Assembly (NCBI RefSeq): GCF_029892425.1
Contig: NZ_JARXWB010000034.1
Coordinates: 23,174-87,173 of the forward strand
DNA: 64,000 bases
Reading direction: 5' to 3'
Source: Bradyrhizobium sp. BR13661
GTDB taxonomy: Bacteria; Pseudomonadota; Alphaproteobacteria; Rhizobiales; Xanthobacteraceae
The notes under the pieces were generated by a model that searched no databases, had not been told where the DNA came from, and saw only the letters and a list, made by a program, of their open reading frames with translations. Positions 23,724-30,196 of this stretch are shown piece after piece (positions within the stretch are counted from its first letter, which is position 1; each line of letters opens with the position of its first letter). The position numbers and the translations under genes are program-made.

Positions 23724-24173
23724 ATGGGCTCGGAAGAGATCGACGTTTTCGTCGTCTGCGCGAGCGACGATATCGAGCGCGGCGGCGCCAAGGCGTTCAG
23801 CCTGTCGCGCATCGACGCGTCCGGTGAGAGCCGGCCATTCCCGATCGTCGTGATCCGAGGCCACGACAACGTCTATCTCGGTTACGTTAACGCCTGCCCT
23901 CATGACGGTGTCTGGCTCAACATCGGCAGCGGAGACTTCTTCACGCAGGATCGCGCGTTCCTGAAATGCGGACGCCACGGCGCAACGTTCGAGATCGACA
24001 GCGGGCTTTGCATCGATGGCCCTTGCAACGGCAAGAGTCTCGAGCCGATCGCGCTGGCGGTGGTCGACGGCGAGGTCTGCCTGTGCGGCGAGCGGCTGGT
24101 CGAGGACGACCGGCCGTTCGGCGCTTTCGACGATCATGACGAGACCATGGAAATCATGATCCACCCGGATTAG
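23724..24173 (+). CDS. Rieske-type [2Fe-2S] protein 2
   Basis: A 149-residue soluble protein with CPHDG and CGRHGATFE as Rieske ligands and the tail CIDGPCNGKSLEPIALAVVDGE, paralogous to the Rieske gene at 12705. A C-terminal acidic extension (DDRPFGAFDDHDETMEIM) distinguishes it. It is in the nifB operon, unlike its paralogue, which has its own promoter. Likely an electron carrier; the partner is unknown. Confidence 0.85.
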   Translation: MGSEEIDVFVVCASDDIERGGAKAFSLSRIDASGESRPFPIVVIRGHDNVYLGYVNACPHDGVWLNIGSGDFFTQDRAFLKCGRHGATFEIDSGLCIDGPCNGKSLEPIALAVVDGEVCLCGERLVEDDRPFGAFDDHDETMEIMIHPD

Positions 24174-24186
24174 CGGAGGACCGGCC

Positions 24187-24354
24187 GTGACTGTCGCCCA
24201 ATTGCTCAATCGACTGAAACAGTTGCCGGAGGACGCCGTGGTGCTGATGGACAGCGGCGATGGGCTTTCGCGCGTATCCACGCTGGAATTTGTCGCCGAT
24301 CAAGGTCCCGGCGCTCCAGCGGAGGTTATCCTGTCACCAAGCATGGACGAGTAG
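24187..24354 (+). CDS. Small unknown protein, GTG start (55 aa)
   Basis: A 55-residue reading frame starting at GTG 24187, with GGAGGA ending 6 bp before it, 13 bp after the Rieske stop. The translation (TVAQLLNRLKQLPEDAVVLM, then VSTLEFVADQGPG and EVILSPSMDE) has the look of a real small protein, with a helix and beta strands. It fills an otherwise empty 205-bp gap in the operon. I do not recognise a family. Confidence 0.6.
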   Translation: MTVAQLLNRLKQLPEDAVVLMDSGDGLSRVSTLEFVADQGPGAPAEVILSPSMDE

Positions 24355-24378
24355 ACGGGCGCAGCAGAAGGCATCAGT

Positions 24379-24807
24379 ATGAGCGATACGGTCATCACAG
24401 CCTCAATGTTTGAACGGATCGGTGGCCCGGTCGTCATCGACCGCTTGGTGGAGAGCTTCTATCGGCGGATGGATTCGCTGCCGGAAGCCGCCGGCATCAG
24501 GGCGATGCATCCGGACGATCTCACATCGACCAAGCAGGTGTTGAAGCGATACCTCAGCGAATGGACCGGGGGTCCAAAACTCTATTCGCCGGAGAAAGGC
24601 CATCCGCGGCTGCGACAGCGTCACTTCGGCTTTCCGATCGGCAGCGCCGAGCGCGATGCCTGGTTGCTCTGCATGCGCGGTGCATTGGCCGAAACGGTTG
24701 CCGACGACACTGCGCGGGGAGAGATCGACGCCGCACTCACCAAGCTGGCCGACTGGATGCGCAACCAGGCCGGCAATCCGCACGATGCGCGCGGTGGCCA
24801 CGCTTGA
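24379..24807 (+). CDS. Truncated haemoglobin, group II (trHbO type)
   Basis: A 142-residue haem protein with the trHbII core: FERIGGPVVIDRLVESFYRRM (Tyr28 at the distal B10 position), GGPKLYSPEKGHPRLRQRH with proximal His82, FPIGSAERDAW with Trp95 at G8. Such proteins bind O2 and NO and are often linked to detoxification or redox sensing. It is the last gene of the nifB operon, ending 12 bp before a convergent unit. It may protect nitrogenase from O2 or NO; this is inference. Confidence 0.9.
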   Translation: MSDTVITASMFERIGGPVVIDRLVESFYRRMDSLPEAAGIRAMHPDDLTSTKQVLKRYLSEWTGGPKLYSPEKGHPRLRQRHFGFPIGSAERDAWLLCMRGALAETVADDTARGEIDAALTKLADWMRNQAGNPHDARGGHA

Positions 24808-24819
24808 ACGGACGCCGCG

Positions 24820-25080
24820 TCATTCCGGCAGTGGCAATCCAAAAAACTCCTCCTCTGCACCCCCCCACGCCGTATGCAGGGCGAGACCGTCCTGCCACTT
24901 GCCCATCTCTGTCTCGTTGGCCGTCCGGTGCGTGATCCTGCCTTCGGGGCGCTCGGCCAGCAAGAATGCCTTGCCGTTGCGTATGAAGCGATTGAGATCC
25001 TTGGTATCGGTCGGCCGGATCACGCAGCGCGGCGTATCGTCGATGAGAATGGTTGTCGGCAACATCGTGGAAGACTCCAT
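24820..25080 (-). CDS. Unknown protein at the end of the TPR-MIP18-DLH operon (86 aa)
   Basis: Unrecognised 86-residue soluble protein (SSTMLPTTILIDDTPRCVIR, FIRNGKAFLLAERPEGRITH, GKWQDGLALHTAWGG). ATG 25080 shares a base with the upstream stop (TGATG), so translation is coupled to the hydrolase-like gene. No cluster motifs. Confidence 0.68.
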   Translation of the reverse strand: MESSTMLPTTILIDDTPRCVIRPTDTKDLNRFIRNGKAFLLAERPEGRITHRTANETEMGKWQDGLALHTAWGGAEEEFFGLPLPE

Positions 25081-25847
25081 CAATCCATCGGCGGTCCGAG
25101 ATCGTCGTCGGCCTTCTTCTTTTTCTTCTTCTCGGTCTTGGCCTGGGCATAAGCGCCCGCATTCTTCAACAAAATCGGCTGCTGGCCCTCGACATATTGA
25201 GAGATCCAGAACAGGGTCCGCTCCAGGGCCGCGGCCGCCGCGTCCTCGCGGTAGCTGCCGCGTTCGTCGCAGCCGAAGCCCTGCGAGGCGTTGGCGTAGG
25301 TGAAGGCGCTGACATCGGGCCGCCAGGCGCGGAACTGCGTGATGGCCTCCATCGACAACTCCGGATCGTTCTCGCAGAAATGCAGAAGCGTCGGTACCTT
25401 GCGTTTCTCGCGATAGTCGGCGACCGCCTGGCTGCCGTCATAGCCGATCACGCAGGCGATGCCGTTGACCTTGTTGGCCGCGGCGTAGGCGAGGTCGCTA
25501 CCCCAGCAATAGCCGACGATCGCGACCTTGCCGGCGTCTTTCACGGCATCGACGGTCGCCTGGATGTCCGAGATCGCCTGCTCCTTGCCGATTTGCGCGC
25601 TGATGGACGCGCCCTCGGCCTTGCCTTCCTTGTCGTGCCCCAGGCTGACGCCCGACTTGACCCGGTCGAACAGGGCCGGCGCGATCGCGACATAGCCCTT
25701 GGCTGCGAAGGCATCTGCGACCTTGCGGATTTCGGGTGTGACGCCGAAAACGTCCTGGAGAACCACGACGGCCCCCTTGGGCGCGTCCGCAGGCTCGGCG
25801 CGATAGGCGGAGAAGCTTGCTCCGTCGCTGGCAGTCAATTCGATCAT
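25080..25847 (-). CDS. Dienelactone hydrolase-like protein with substituted catalytic His
   Basis: A 255-residue alpha/beta hydrolase of the dienelactone hydrolase family: VVVLQDVFGVTPEIRKVADAFA, nucleophile elbow GYCWGSD (Cys114), and the acid at CENDPELS (Asp161). The triad histidine, normally in a G-x-H-G-F motif, is glutamine (NASQGFGCDE, Gln189, codon CAG). A lysine-rich tail (KTEKKKKKKADDD) follows. It belongs to a minus-strand operon with a TPR protein and a MIP18-type Fe-S factor and shares a NifA site with bolA-grxD. Enzymatic activity is doubtful. Confidence 0.85.
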   Translation of the reverse strand: MIELTASDGASFSAYRAEPADAPKGAVVVLQDVFGVTPEIRKVADAFAAKGYVAIAPALFDRVKSGVSLGHDKEGKAEGASISAQIGKEQAISDIQATVDAVKDAGKVAIVGYCWGSDLAYAAANKVNGIACVIGYDGSQAVADYREKRKVPTLLHFCENDPELSMEAITQFRAWRPDVSAFTYANASQGFGCDERGSYREDAAAAALERTLFWISQYVEGQQPILLKNAGAYAQAKTEKKKKKKADDDLGPPMD

Positions 25848-25885
25848 GGTGTCGTCTCCTCTCCGGTGGGCCTCTGCTTGTTCCG

Positions 25886-26215
25886 CTAGAGCAGGCCGAG
25901 CTCGAGCTTGACGTCGTCGGTCATCCGCGATGAGTCCCAGGGTGGGTCGAATACCAGGCGCACGGCGACCTTCTCGACGCCGGCGACCTCGATCACCGCC
26001 TTCTCCACCCAGGTCAGCATCTCGCCGGCGACGGGGCAGCCGGGCGCGGTCAGCGTCATGTCGATCTCGACCAGACCATCGTCCTTGGGCTCGATCTGGT
26101 AGATCAGGCCGAGGTCGTAGATGTTCACGGGAATCTCGGGATCGTGCACGGTGCGCAGCGCCGCGATGATGCCGACCATCAACAACTCAGCCTCGGTATG
26201 GTCGGTCGTCGCCAT
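25886..26215 (-). CDS. MIP18/SufT-like Fe-S assembly factor (DUF59)
   Basis: A 109-residue protein of the MIP18 family: VGIIAALRTVHDPEIPVNIYDLGLIY, TAPGCPVAGEMLTWVE with the conserved cysteine, and VRLVFDPPWDSSRMTDDVKLELGL. Such proteins help insert Fe-S clusters. ATG 26215 lies 7 bp after the TPR gene stop. Part of the operon sharing the 26928 NifA site with bolA. Confidence 0.88.
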   Translation of the reverse strand: MATTDHTEAELLMVGIIAALRTVHDPEIPVNIYDLGLIYQIEPKDDGLVEIDMTLTAPGCPVAGEMLTWVEKAVIEVAGVEKVAVRLVFDPPWDSSRMTDDVKLELGLL

Positions 26216-26222
26216 CGCAGCC

Positions 26223-26702
26223 TCACTGAAGCCCCTCGGCCAGTGCCGCGACGACGGGCCAACCGACCGCGCCGGAGGGATCGAGCCTGCGCAGTGCGGC
26301 GAGCAGCTCGTGGGCCTGCTTTTGCTCGCCTTTCCTGAGATGGATGAAGGCAAGCGCTTTCAGCGTATAGAGCGCGAACCGGCCCGGCCCATCCGGCAAT
26401 TCGGCCTGGGGACGCCAGCTGCGCCAGTCGGGATTCCAGCCTGCCTGATGTGCGGCTTCGCGCAGACCGCGCTCGGCGATGCTCTGGGCCTCGTCGAGAC
26501 GGCCGCGATAAGTGTGCGTCTTGTAGAGACAGAAATAGACCGCGAGTTCGGTCGGTGCCGCGTCCAGGGCTCTCCGAAAGATGCGATCAGCTTCACTGGG
26601 GTCGCGCCGATAGGTGACCACGCCTTGCTGCAATAGCGAGTCGATTTCGGGCGCGATTTCACCGAAATTGATGCCGTCGGAATCGACGAGAACGGCTGTC
26701 AT
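26223..26702 (-). CDS. TPR-type helical protein 2 of the nif island
   Basis: A 159-residue all-helical protein with TPR-like pairs (EADRIFRRALDAAPTELAVYF, RGRLDEAQSIAERGLREA, RFALYTLKALAFIHLRKGE), paralogous to the TPR gene at 19412 in the nifB operon. Start at 26702 with GAGGAC upstream. First gene of the minus-strand operon. A scaffold role in nitrogenase maturation is plausible but unproven. Confidence 0.75.
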   Translation of the reverse strand: MTAVLVDSDGINFGEIAPEIDSLLQQGVVTYRRDPSEADRIFRRALDAAPTELAVYFCLYKTHTYRGRLDEAQSIAERGLREAAHQAGWNPDWRSWRPQAELPDGPGRFALYTLKALAFIHLRKGEQKQAHELLAALRRLDPSGAVGWPVVAALAEGLQ

Positions 26703-26806
26703 GCGCCTGTCCTCTTTGGTGTTCGGCGTTGGCCGCTGCTGAAGTCTGCGTGAGACAATTCCTGTTCCTCTGATCGGATGTCGAAACCCGGGTCTTGTCC
26801 CCACGA

Positions 26807-26822
26807 AGCAAAAGCCGGGCCG
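26807..26822 (-). promoter_or_regulatory. Putative sigma-54 promoter of the TPR-MIP18-DLH operon
   Basis: On the minus strand: cGGCCCGGCTTTTGCt, with GG-N10-GC spacing and a TTGCT -12 box; the -24 box is imperfect. It lies 105 bp upstream of the start and opposite the bolA promoter. Confidence 0.5.
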
Positions 26823-26927
26823 CGCGCGAATTTCGTGGAAAAGCGCGTCGACTGCGCGGTATCGCGGCCAGGTTGGACGCAGATCTGCGCGCGTTCGTTA
26901 CGTCATCGACACGCATGCGCGTCGCGT

Positions 26928-26943
26928 TGTCGGAAGTCGGACA
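26928..26943. promoter_or_regulatory. NifA activator site shared by the TPR operon and bolA-grxD
   Basis: Exact TGT-N10-ACA (TGTCGGAAGTCGGACA) in the divergent interval, 53 bp from the plus -24 box and 105 bp from the minus one. Confidence 0.75.
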
Positions 26944-26995
26944 TCGCTCCGACGCGTGAGCGCGCAAGTCTCTCTGAAATCATGAGTTCCGGAGT

Positions 26996-27011
26996 TGGTT
27001 TGGTGCTTGCA
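26996..27011 (+). promoter_or_regulatory. Sigma-54 promoter of bolA-grxD-ferredoxin
   Basis: TGGTTTGGTGCTTGCA: correct GG-N10-GC spacing with a good -12 (TTGCA) and a weaker -24, 31 bp before bolA. Confidence 0.65.
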
Positions 27012-27041
27012 TGGAGCGGCTGCGCAGCAGGAGTCGACGAC

Positions 27042-27275
27042 ATGGCGATGCTAGGAGCGGACATCGAGCAATTGATCAGGGAGGCGTTTCCCGACGCCCA
27101 GGTGATCGTGACGGATCTCGCCGGCGACGGCGACCATTACGGAGCGCGCGTGGTCTCGCGGGCCTTTGCCGGAAAGAGTCGAATTCAACAGCACCAGATG
27201 GTCTATGCCGCATTGCAGGGACAAATGGGCGGAGCGCTGCATGCGCTCGCGCTCGAGACGGCTGTGCCAACGTAA
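27042..27275 (+). CDS. BolA family protein
   Basis: A 77-residue BolA-like protein (IEQLIREAFPDAQVIVTDL, DHYGARVVSRAFAGKSRIQQHQMVYAAL). BolA proteins pair with monothiol glutaredoxins to hold [2Fe-2S] clusters, and grxD follows 18 bp downstream. ATG 27042 follows AGGAG; longer in-frame starts overlap the promoter. Under NifA control here, implying a role in nitrogenase Fe-S supply. Confidence 0.92.
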   Translation: MAMLGADIEQLIREAFPDAQVIVTDLAGDGDHYGARVVSRAFAGKSRIQQHQMVYAALQGQMGGALHALALETAVPT

Positions 27276-27293
27276 ATATGGAAGGATAAACAT

Positions 27294-27629
27294 ATGAGCG
27301 ATCCCACCGAACAGCGCATCAAGGACATCATTGCGGGCAGCGATGTCGTGCTGTTCATGAAAGGCGTTCCTGCTGCGCCGCAATGCGGCTTCTCTGGCAC
27401 CGTCGTGCAGATCCTGAACGGGATCGGAGTGCCGTTCACCGGCATCAACGTGCTTGCCGATCCAGAGATACGCGAGGGCATCAAGACGTTCTCGAACTGG
27501 CCGACCATTCCCCAACTCTACGTCAAGGGCGAGTTTGTTGGTGGCTGCGACATCGTGCGCGAGATGTTCAAGCTGGGAGAGCTGGCAGCAGTGCTGAATG
27601 ACAAGGGCGTCGCGGTGGCCGCGCCATGA
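27294..27629 (+). CDS. grxD: Monothiol glutaredoxin, CGFS type
   Basis: A 111-residue Grx4-type protein with the CGFS active site (APQCGFSGTVVQIL, Cys31), GSH-binding WPTIPQLYVKGEFVGGCDI and normal length. Such proteins carry [2Fe-2S] clusters, usually with BolA, which precedes it. The next gene overlaps by 4 bp. The nif context suggests a specialised copy rather than the general cellular one. Confidence 0.93.
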   Translation: MSDPTEQRIKDIIAGSDVVLFMKGVPAAPQCGFSGTVVQILNGIGVPFTGINVLADPEIREGIKTFSNWPTIPQLYVKGEFVGGCDIVREMFKLGELAAVLNDKGVAVAAP

Positions 27630-27979
27630 GCGACAGCATGACCGAGGAGTTCGAGCTGCCGCAGCTCTACCGTCATCACGTCTTCGCTTGCCACACCCAG
27701 CGGCCGCCGACCCATCCGCGCGGAAGCTGTGGCGCGTCTGGCTGCGGGCCGTTGTGGGAGCGGCTCGGCAAGGCGATCGAGGCCAAGGGGCTTGCCGACG
27801 TCGGCTTCACCGCATCTGGCTGTCTCGGGTTCTGCGCCGCCGGTCCGCTGATGGTTGTTTACCCTGACGGTGTCTGGTATCGGCCGACGACGCCGGAGGA
27901 CATCGACGAGATCGTCGATCAGCACCTGACGCAGGGCCGGCGCGTCGATCGCCTGGTGATGGTGCTCGCGCGGAGTTGA
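27626..27979 (+). CDS. Thioredoxin-fold [2Fe-2S] ferredoxin
   Basis: A 117-residue protein of the Shethna-type/thioredoxin-like ferredoxin family: Cys22 (VFACHTQRPPTHP), Cys35 and Cys40 (GSCGASGC), then Cys66-x3-Cys70 (SGCLGFCAAGPLMVVYPDG). It overlaps the grxD stop (ATGA). It converges on the ArsC-like gene with a 3-bp gap. Possible roles are electron transfer or cluster protection of nitrogenase. Confidence 0.88.
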   Translation: MSDSMTEEFELPQLYRHHVFACHTQRPPTHPRGSCGASGCGPLWERLGKAIEAKGLADVGFTASGCLGFCAAGPLMVVYPDGVWYRPTTPEDIDEIVDQHLTQGRRVDRLVMVLARS

Positions 27980-27982
27980 GCT

Positions 27983-28393
27983 TCACGGCTCCGCGCAGCC
28001 TGACAAGGCCTCTGGCCGCGTACAGCCCTGCAGATCGTCTCGTCCGCCGCCGAGCAACGAGGGAACCGGCTCGCGGTCGAAGCCGGCGCATCTGGCACCG
28101 TCGGCATCGATCAGCGGTCGCCTGATCAGCAGGGGATCGTCGAGCATGAGTGCGATTGCGTCCGCCGCGTCGATCTCCGCCGGCTTCACCTCTCCCGATT
28201 TGATTCGTGGCGCGGCCGGGTTGAACCACGACCCGACTGGTGTCGTACCGAAGAAGGTGCGCAGCTCCTGGGCGGTCCATGGTTCGGTCAAGAGGCTCTT
28301 CGCGACCACCCGGTGACCTGCCACCTCCAACGCGCGGATTTGCCGGGCGTTGGTCCCGCAGCCCGGCTTTTGGTAGAACAGCACTGTCGCCAT
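27983..28393 (-). CDS. ArsC/Spx-like nitrogenase-associated protein
   Basis: A 136-residue thioredoxin-fold protein of the ArsC-like nitrogenase-associated family. It starts MATVLFYQKPGCGTNARQIR with Cys12 at the redox position and has GTTPVGSWFNPAAPRIKSGEV and the ArsC-type LLIRRPLIDADG. The C-terminal tail carries extra cysteines (RCAGF, QGCTRPEALSGCAEP). Encoded downstream of the receiver-like gene on the minus strand. Confidence 0.88.
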   Translation of the reverse strand: MATVLFYQKPGCGTNARQIRALEVAGHRVVAKSLLTEPWTAQELRTFFGTTPVGSWFNPAAPRIKSGEVKPAEIDAADAIALMLDDPLLIRRPLIDADGARCAGFDREPVPSLLGGGRDDLQGCTRPEALSGCAEP

Positions 28394-28402
28394 GCGCGGG
28401 CC

Positions 28403-28837
28403 CTATTTTATCGCGCTGAGCTGGATCAGCGGCGCGGCCCCGCCGCGGCCGAGGATCGTGTCGACCTTCTTGCGGACGCCCTCCAGCGTCAGCGGCTTTA
28501 CCACCGCGCCATGGGCGCCGGCCTTCATCGCTTCGACCGCGGTGGTCTCATCGGATTTGTCGGCCACGACGAGAATGCGAACGCCGGGAAATCTTGCGCC
28601 GATCTCGCCGACCAGGCCCGACCCGCGGGCCTTCAGAAAAGAGACGCCGAGCAGCACGACGTCGGGCTTCAACCAGTCCACGCCCTTGGCATAGGCTTCC
28701 TCGGGTGTTGCCAGCTCGTGGGTCTCGATTTCGTCATGCAGCATGAACTGGAGCGCGGCGCGGGTGATCTCGTCCTCGTCGACCACGAATACGCGCCGCT
28801 GGTCGACGGCCTTGGCTGTCTCGACACCGATCTGCAT
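28403..28837 (-). CDS. Receiver-domain protein without phospho-acceptor Asp
   Basis: A 144-residue stand-alone receiver domain: RRVFVVDEDEITRAALQFML has the acidic pocket (Asp20, Asp22) and GAHGAVVKPLTLEGV the conserved lysine (Lys114). The phospho-acceptor, expected in a V-V-L-L-D motif, is glycine (DVVLLGVSF, Gly64, codon GGC), and the switch Thr/Ser after beta-4 is Ala92. So it is probably not phosphorylated. ATG 28837 is chosen; the longer frame runs antisense through the nifH promoter. It lies directly upstream of, and divergent from, nifH. Confidence 0.85.
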   Translation of the reverse strand: MQIGVETAKAVDQRRVFVVDEDEITRAALQFMLHDEIETHELATPEEAYAKGVDWLKPDVVLLGVSFLKARGSGLVGEIGARFPGVRILVVADKSDETTAVEAMKAGAHGAVVKPLTLEGVRKKVDTILGRGGAAPLIQLSAIK

Positions 28838-28873
28838 CTGACGTTCTCCTCGAATTGCCTCTTGAGGAGGGAT

Positions 28874-28889
28874 AGCAATTTCCGTTCCG
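28874..28889 (-). promoter_or_regulatory. Sigma-54 promoter of the receiver-like gene
   Basis: On the minus strand: cGGAACGGAAATTGCt, GG-N10-GC with TTGCT at -12, 37 bp before the start codon. Divergent from the nifH promoter. Confidence 0.62.
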
Positions 28890-28941
28890 TGTCCCCGTCG
28901 CGGAAATCGCGGTGCATTCGCACCGCCAGCACTGCGATCCG

Positions 28942-28957
28942 TGTTCGGTTTCTGACA
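28942..28957. promoter_or_regulatory. NifA activator site 1 of nifH
   Basis: Exact TGT-N10-ACA (TGTTCGGTTTCTGACA), 115 bp upstream of the nifH -24 box and 53 bp from the minus-strand promoter. Confidence 0.8.
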
Positions 28958-28970
28958 GTAGCCGTACCTC

Positions 28971-28986
28971 TGTAGGGTTCGACACA
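28971..28986. promoter_or_regulatory. NifA activator site 2 of nifH
   Basis: Exact TGT-N10-ACA (TGTAGGGTTCGACACA), 86 bp upstream of the nifH -24 box. The two sites are 29 bp apart, close to three helical turns, so they may bind NifA on the same face. Confidence 0.8.
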
Positions 28987-29056
28987 GCTTCTGTCGGTTG
29001 TGGGTGCGGAAATATTTCGCGAGCGCGATCAGCCCCTTAGGGCGCACGCAAACGAG

Positions 29057-29072
29057 TGGCACGCCAGTTGCT
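29057..29072 (+). promoter_or_regulatory. Sigma-54 promoter of nifH
   Basis: TGGCACGCCAGTTGCT: a near-perfect -24/-12 promoter. The leader to nifH is about 150 nt. I see no gene in 28838-29230 besides these control elements. Confidence 0.93.
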
Positions 29073-29230
29073 ATTTGGATGCAGCAACAACGAGTGAGGG
29101 CTGGGAACACGCCGACGCTGCTGGCGAGCGATGTTCTCCTTCCCGAACCCCGCGGGCCCACGCTTCTGAGAGAGAAGCAATCTCGCGCGAGCAGCGCGGA
29201 GTCATTGGCAATCGGTTGATGGAGAGCAAC

Positions 29231-30121
29231 ATGTCTTCACTGAGACAAATCGCGTTTTACGGCAAGGGTGGTATCGGCAAATCGACGACGTCGCAGAACA
29301 CGCTCGCGGCGCTTGCCGAGATGGGTCACAAGATCCTGATCGTCGGCTGCGATCCCAAGGCGGACTCGACCCGCCTGATCCTGCACGCCAAGGCGCAGGA
29401 CACGATTCTGAGCCTCGCGGCCAACGCGGGAAGCGTCGAAGACCTCGAGATCGAGGACGTCATGAAGGTCGGCTATCGGGACATCCGCTGCGTCGAGTCC
29501 GGCGGTCCGGAGCCGGGCGTCGGCTGCGCCGGCCGCGGCGTCATCACCTCGATCAATTTCCTGGAAGAGAACGGCGCCTACGAGGATATCGATTACGTGT
29601 CCTATGACGTGCTGGGCGACGTTGTCTGCGGCGGCTTCGCGATGCCGATCCGCGAGAACAAGGCGCAGGAGATCTACATCGTCATGTCCGGCGAGATGAT
29701 GGCAATGTATGCCGCCAACAACATCTCCAAGGGCATTCTGAAGTATGCCAATTCCGGCGGCGTGCGCCTCGGCGGCCTGGTCTGCAACGAGCGCCAGACC
29801 GACAAGGAGCTGGAGCTGGCGGAAGCGCTGGCCAAGAAGCTCGGCACCCAGCTGATCTACTTTGTTCCGCGCGACAACATCGTGCAGCACGCCGAGCTGC
29901 GCCGCATGACCGTGCTGGAATATGCGCCGGAGTCCCAGCAGGCCGAGCACTACCGCAAGCTCGCGCACAAGATCCACAATAACGGCGGCAAGGGCATCAT
30001 CCCGACCCCGATCACGATGGACGAGCTCGAGGACATGCTGATGGAGCACGGCATCATGAAAGCGGTCGACGAGTCCGTCGTCGGCAAGACTGCGGCCGAG
30101 CTCGCCGCGCTGTCGGCCTGA
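29231..30121 (+). CDS. nifH: Nitrogenase iron protein
   Basis: Homodimeric ATP-dependent reductase of the MoFe protein, also needed for FeMo-co synthesis. The 296-residue protein starts SSLRQIAFYGKGGIGKSTTS with the P-loop at 10-18, bears the [4Fe-4S] ligands Cys99 and Cys133 (GVGCAGRGVIT, DVVCGGFAMPI) and the DraT target Arg102. ATG 29231 gives the canonical length; an ATG at 29219 would add four residues. nifH is separated from nifDK by 24 kb, as in Bradyrhizobium. A hairpin follows the stop and precedes nifQ. Confidence 0.98.
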   Translation: MSSLRQIAFYGKGGIGKSTTSQNTLAALAEMGHKILIVGCDPKADSTRLILHAKAQDTILSLAANAGSVEDLEIEDVMKVGYRDIRCVESGGPEPGVGCAGRGVITSINFLEENGAYEDIDYVSYDVLGDVVCGGFAMPIRENKAQEIYIVMSGEMMAMYAANNISKGILKYANSGGVRLGGLVCNERQTDKELELAEALAKKLGTQLIYFVPRDNIVQHAELRRMTVLEYAPESQQAEHYRKLAHKIHNNGGKGIIPTPITMDELEDMLMEHGIMKAVDESVVGKTAAELAALSA

Positions 30122-30128
30122 GCATCCT

Positions 30129-30157
30129 GCCGGCCTCCTCGCATCGGGGAGGCCGGC
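30129..30157 (+). repeat. Hairpin after nifH
   Basis: Perfect 10-bp stem (GCCGGCCTCC with GGAGGCCGGC), 9-nt loop, starting 7 bp after the nifH stop. No T-tract, so likely a 3' stabiliser or partial terminator that favours nifH over nifQ. Confidence 0.7.
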
Positions 30158-30196
30158 ACATGTCGTCGCCCCGTGGGAAAACCGGCGGAGCTTTCC

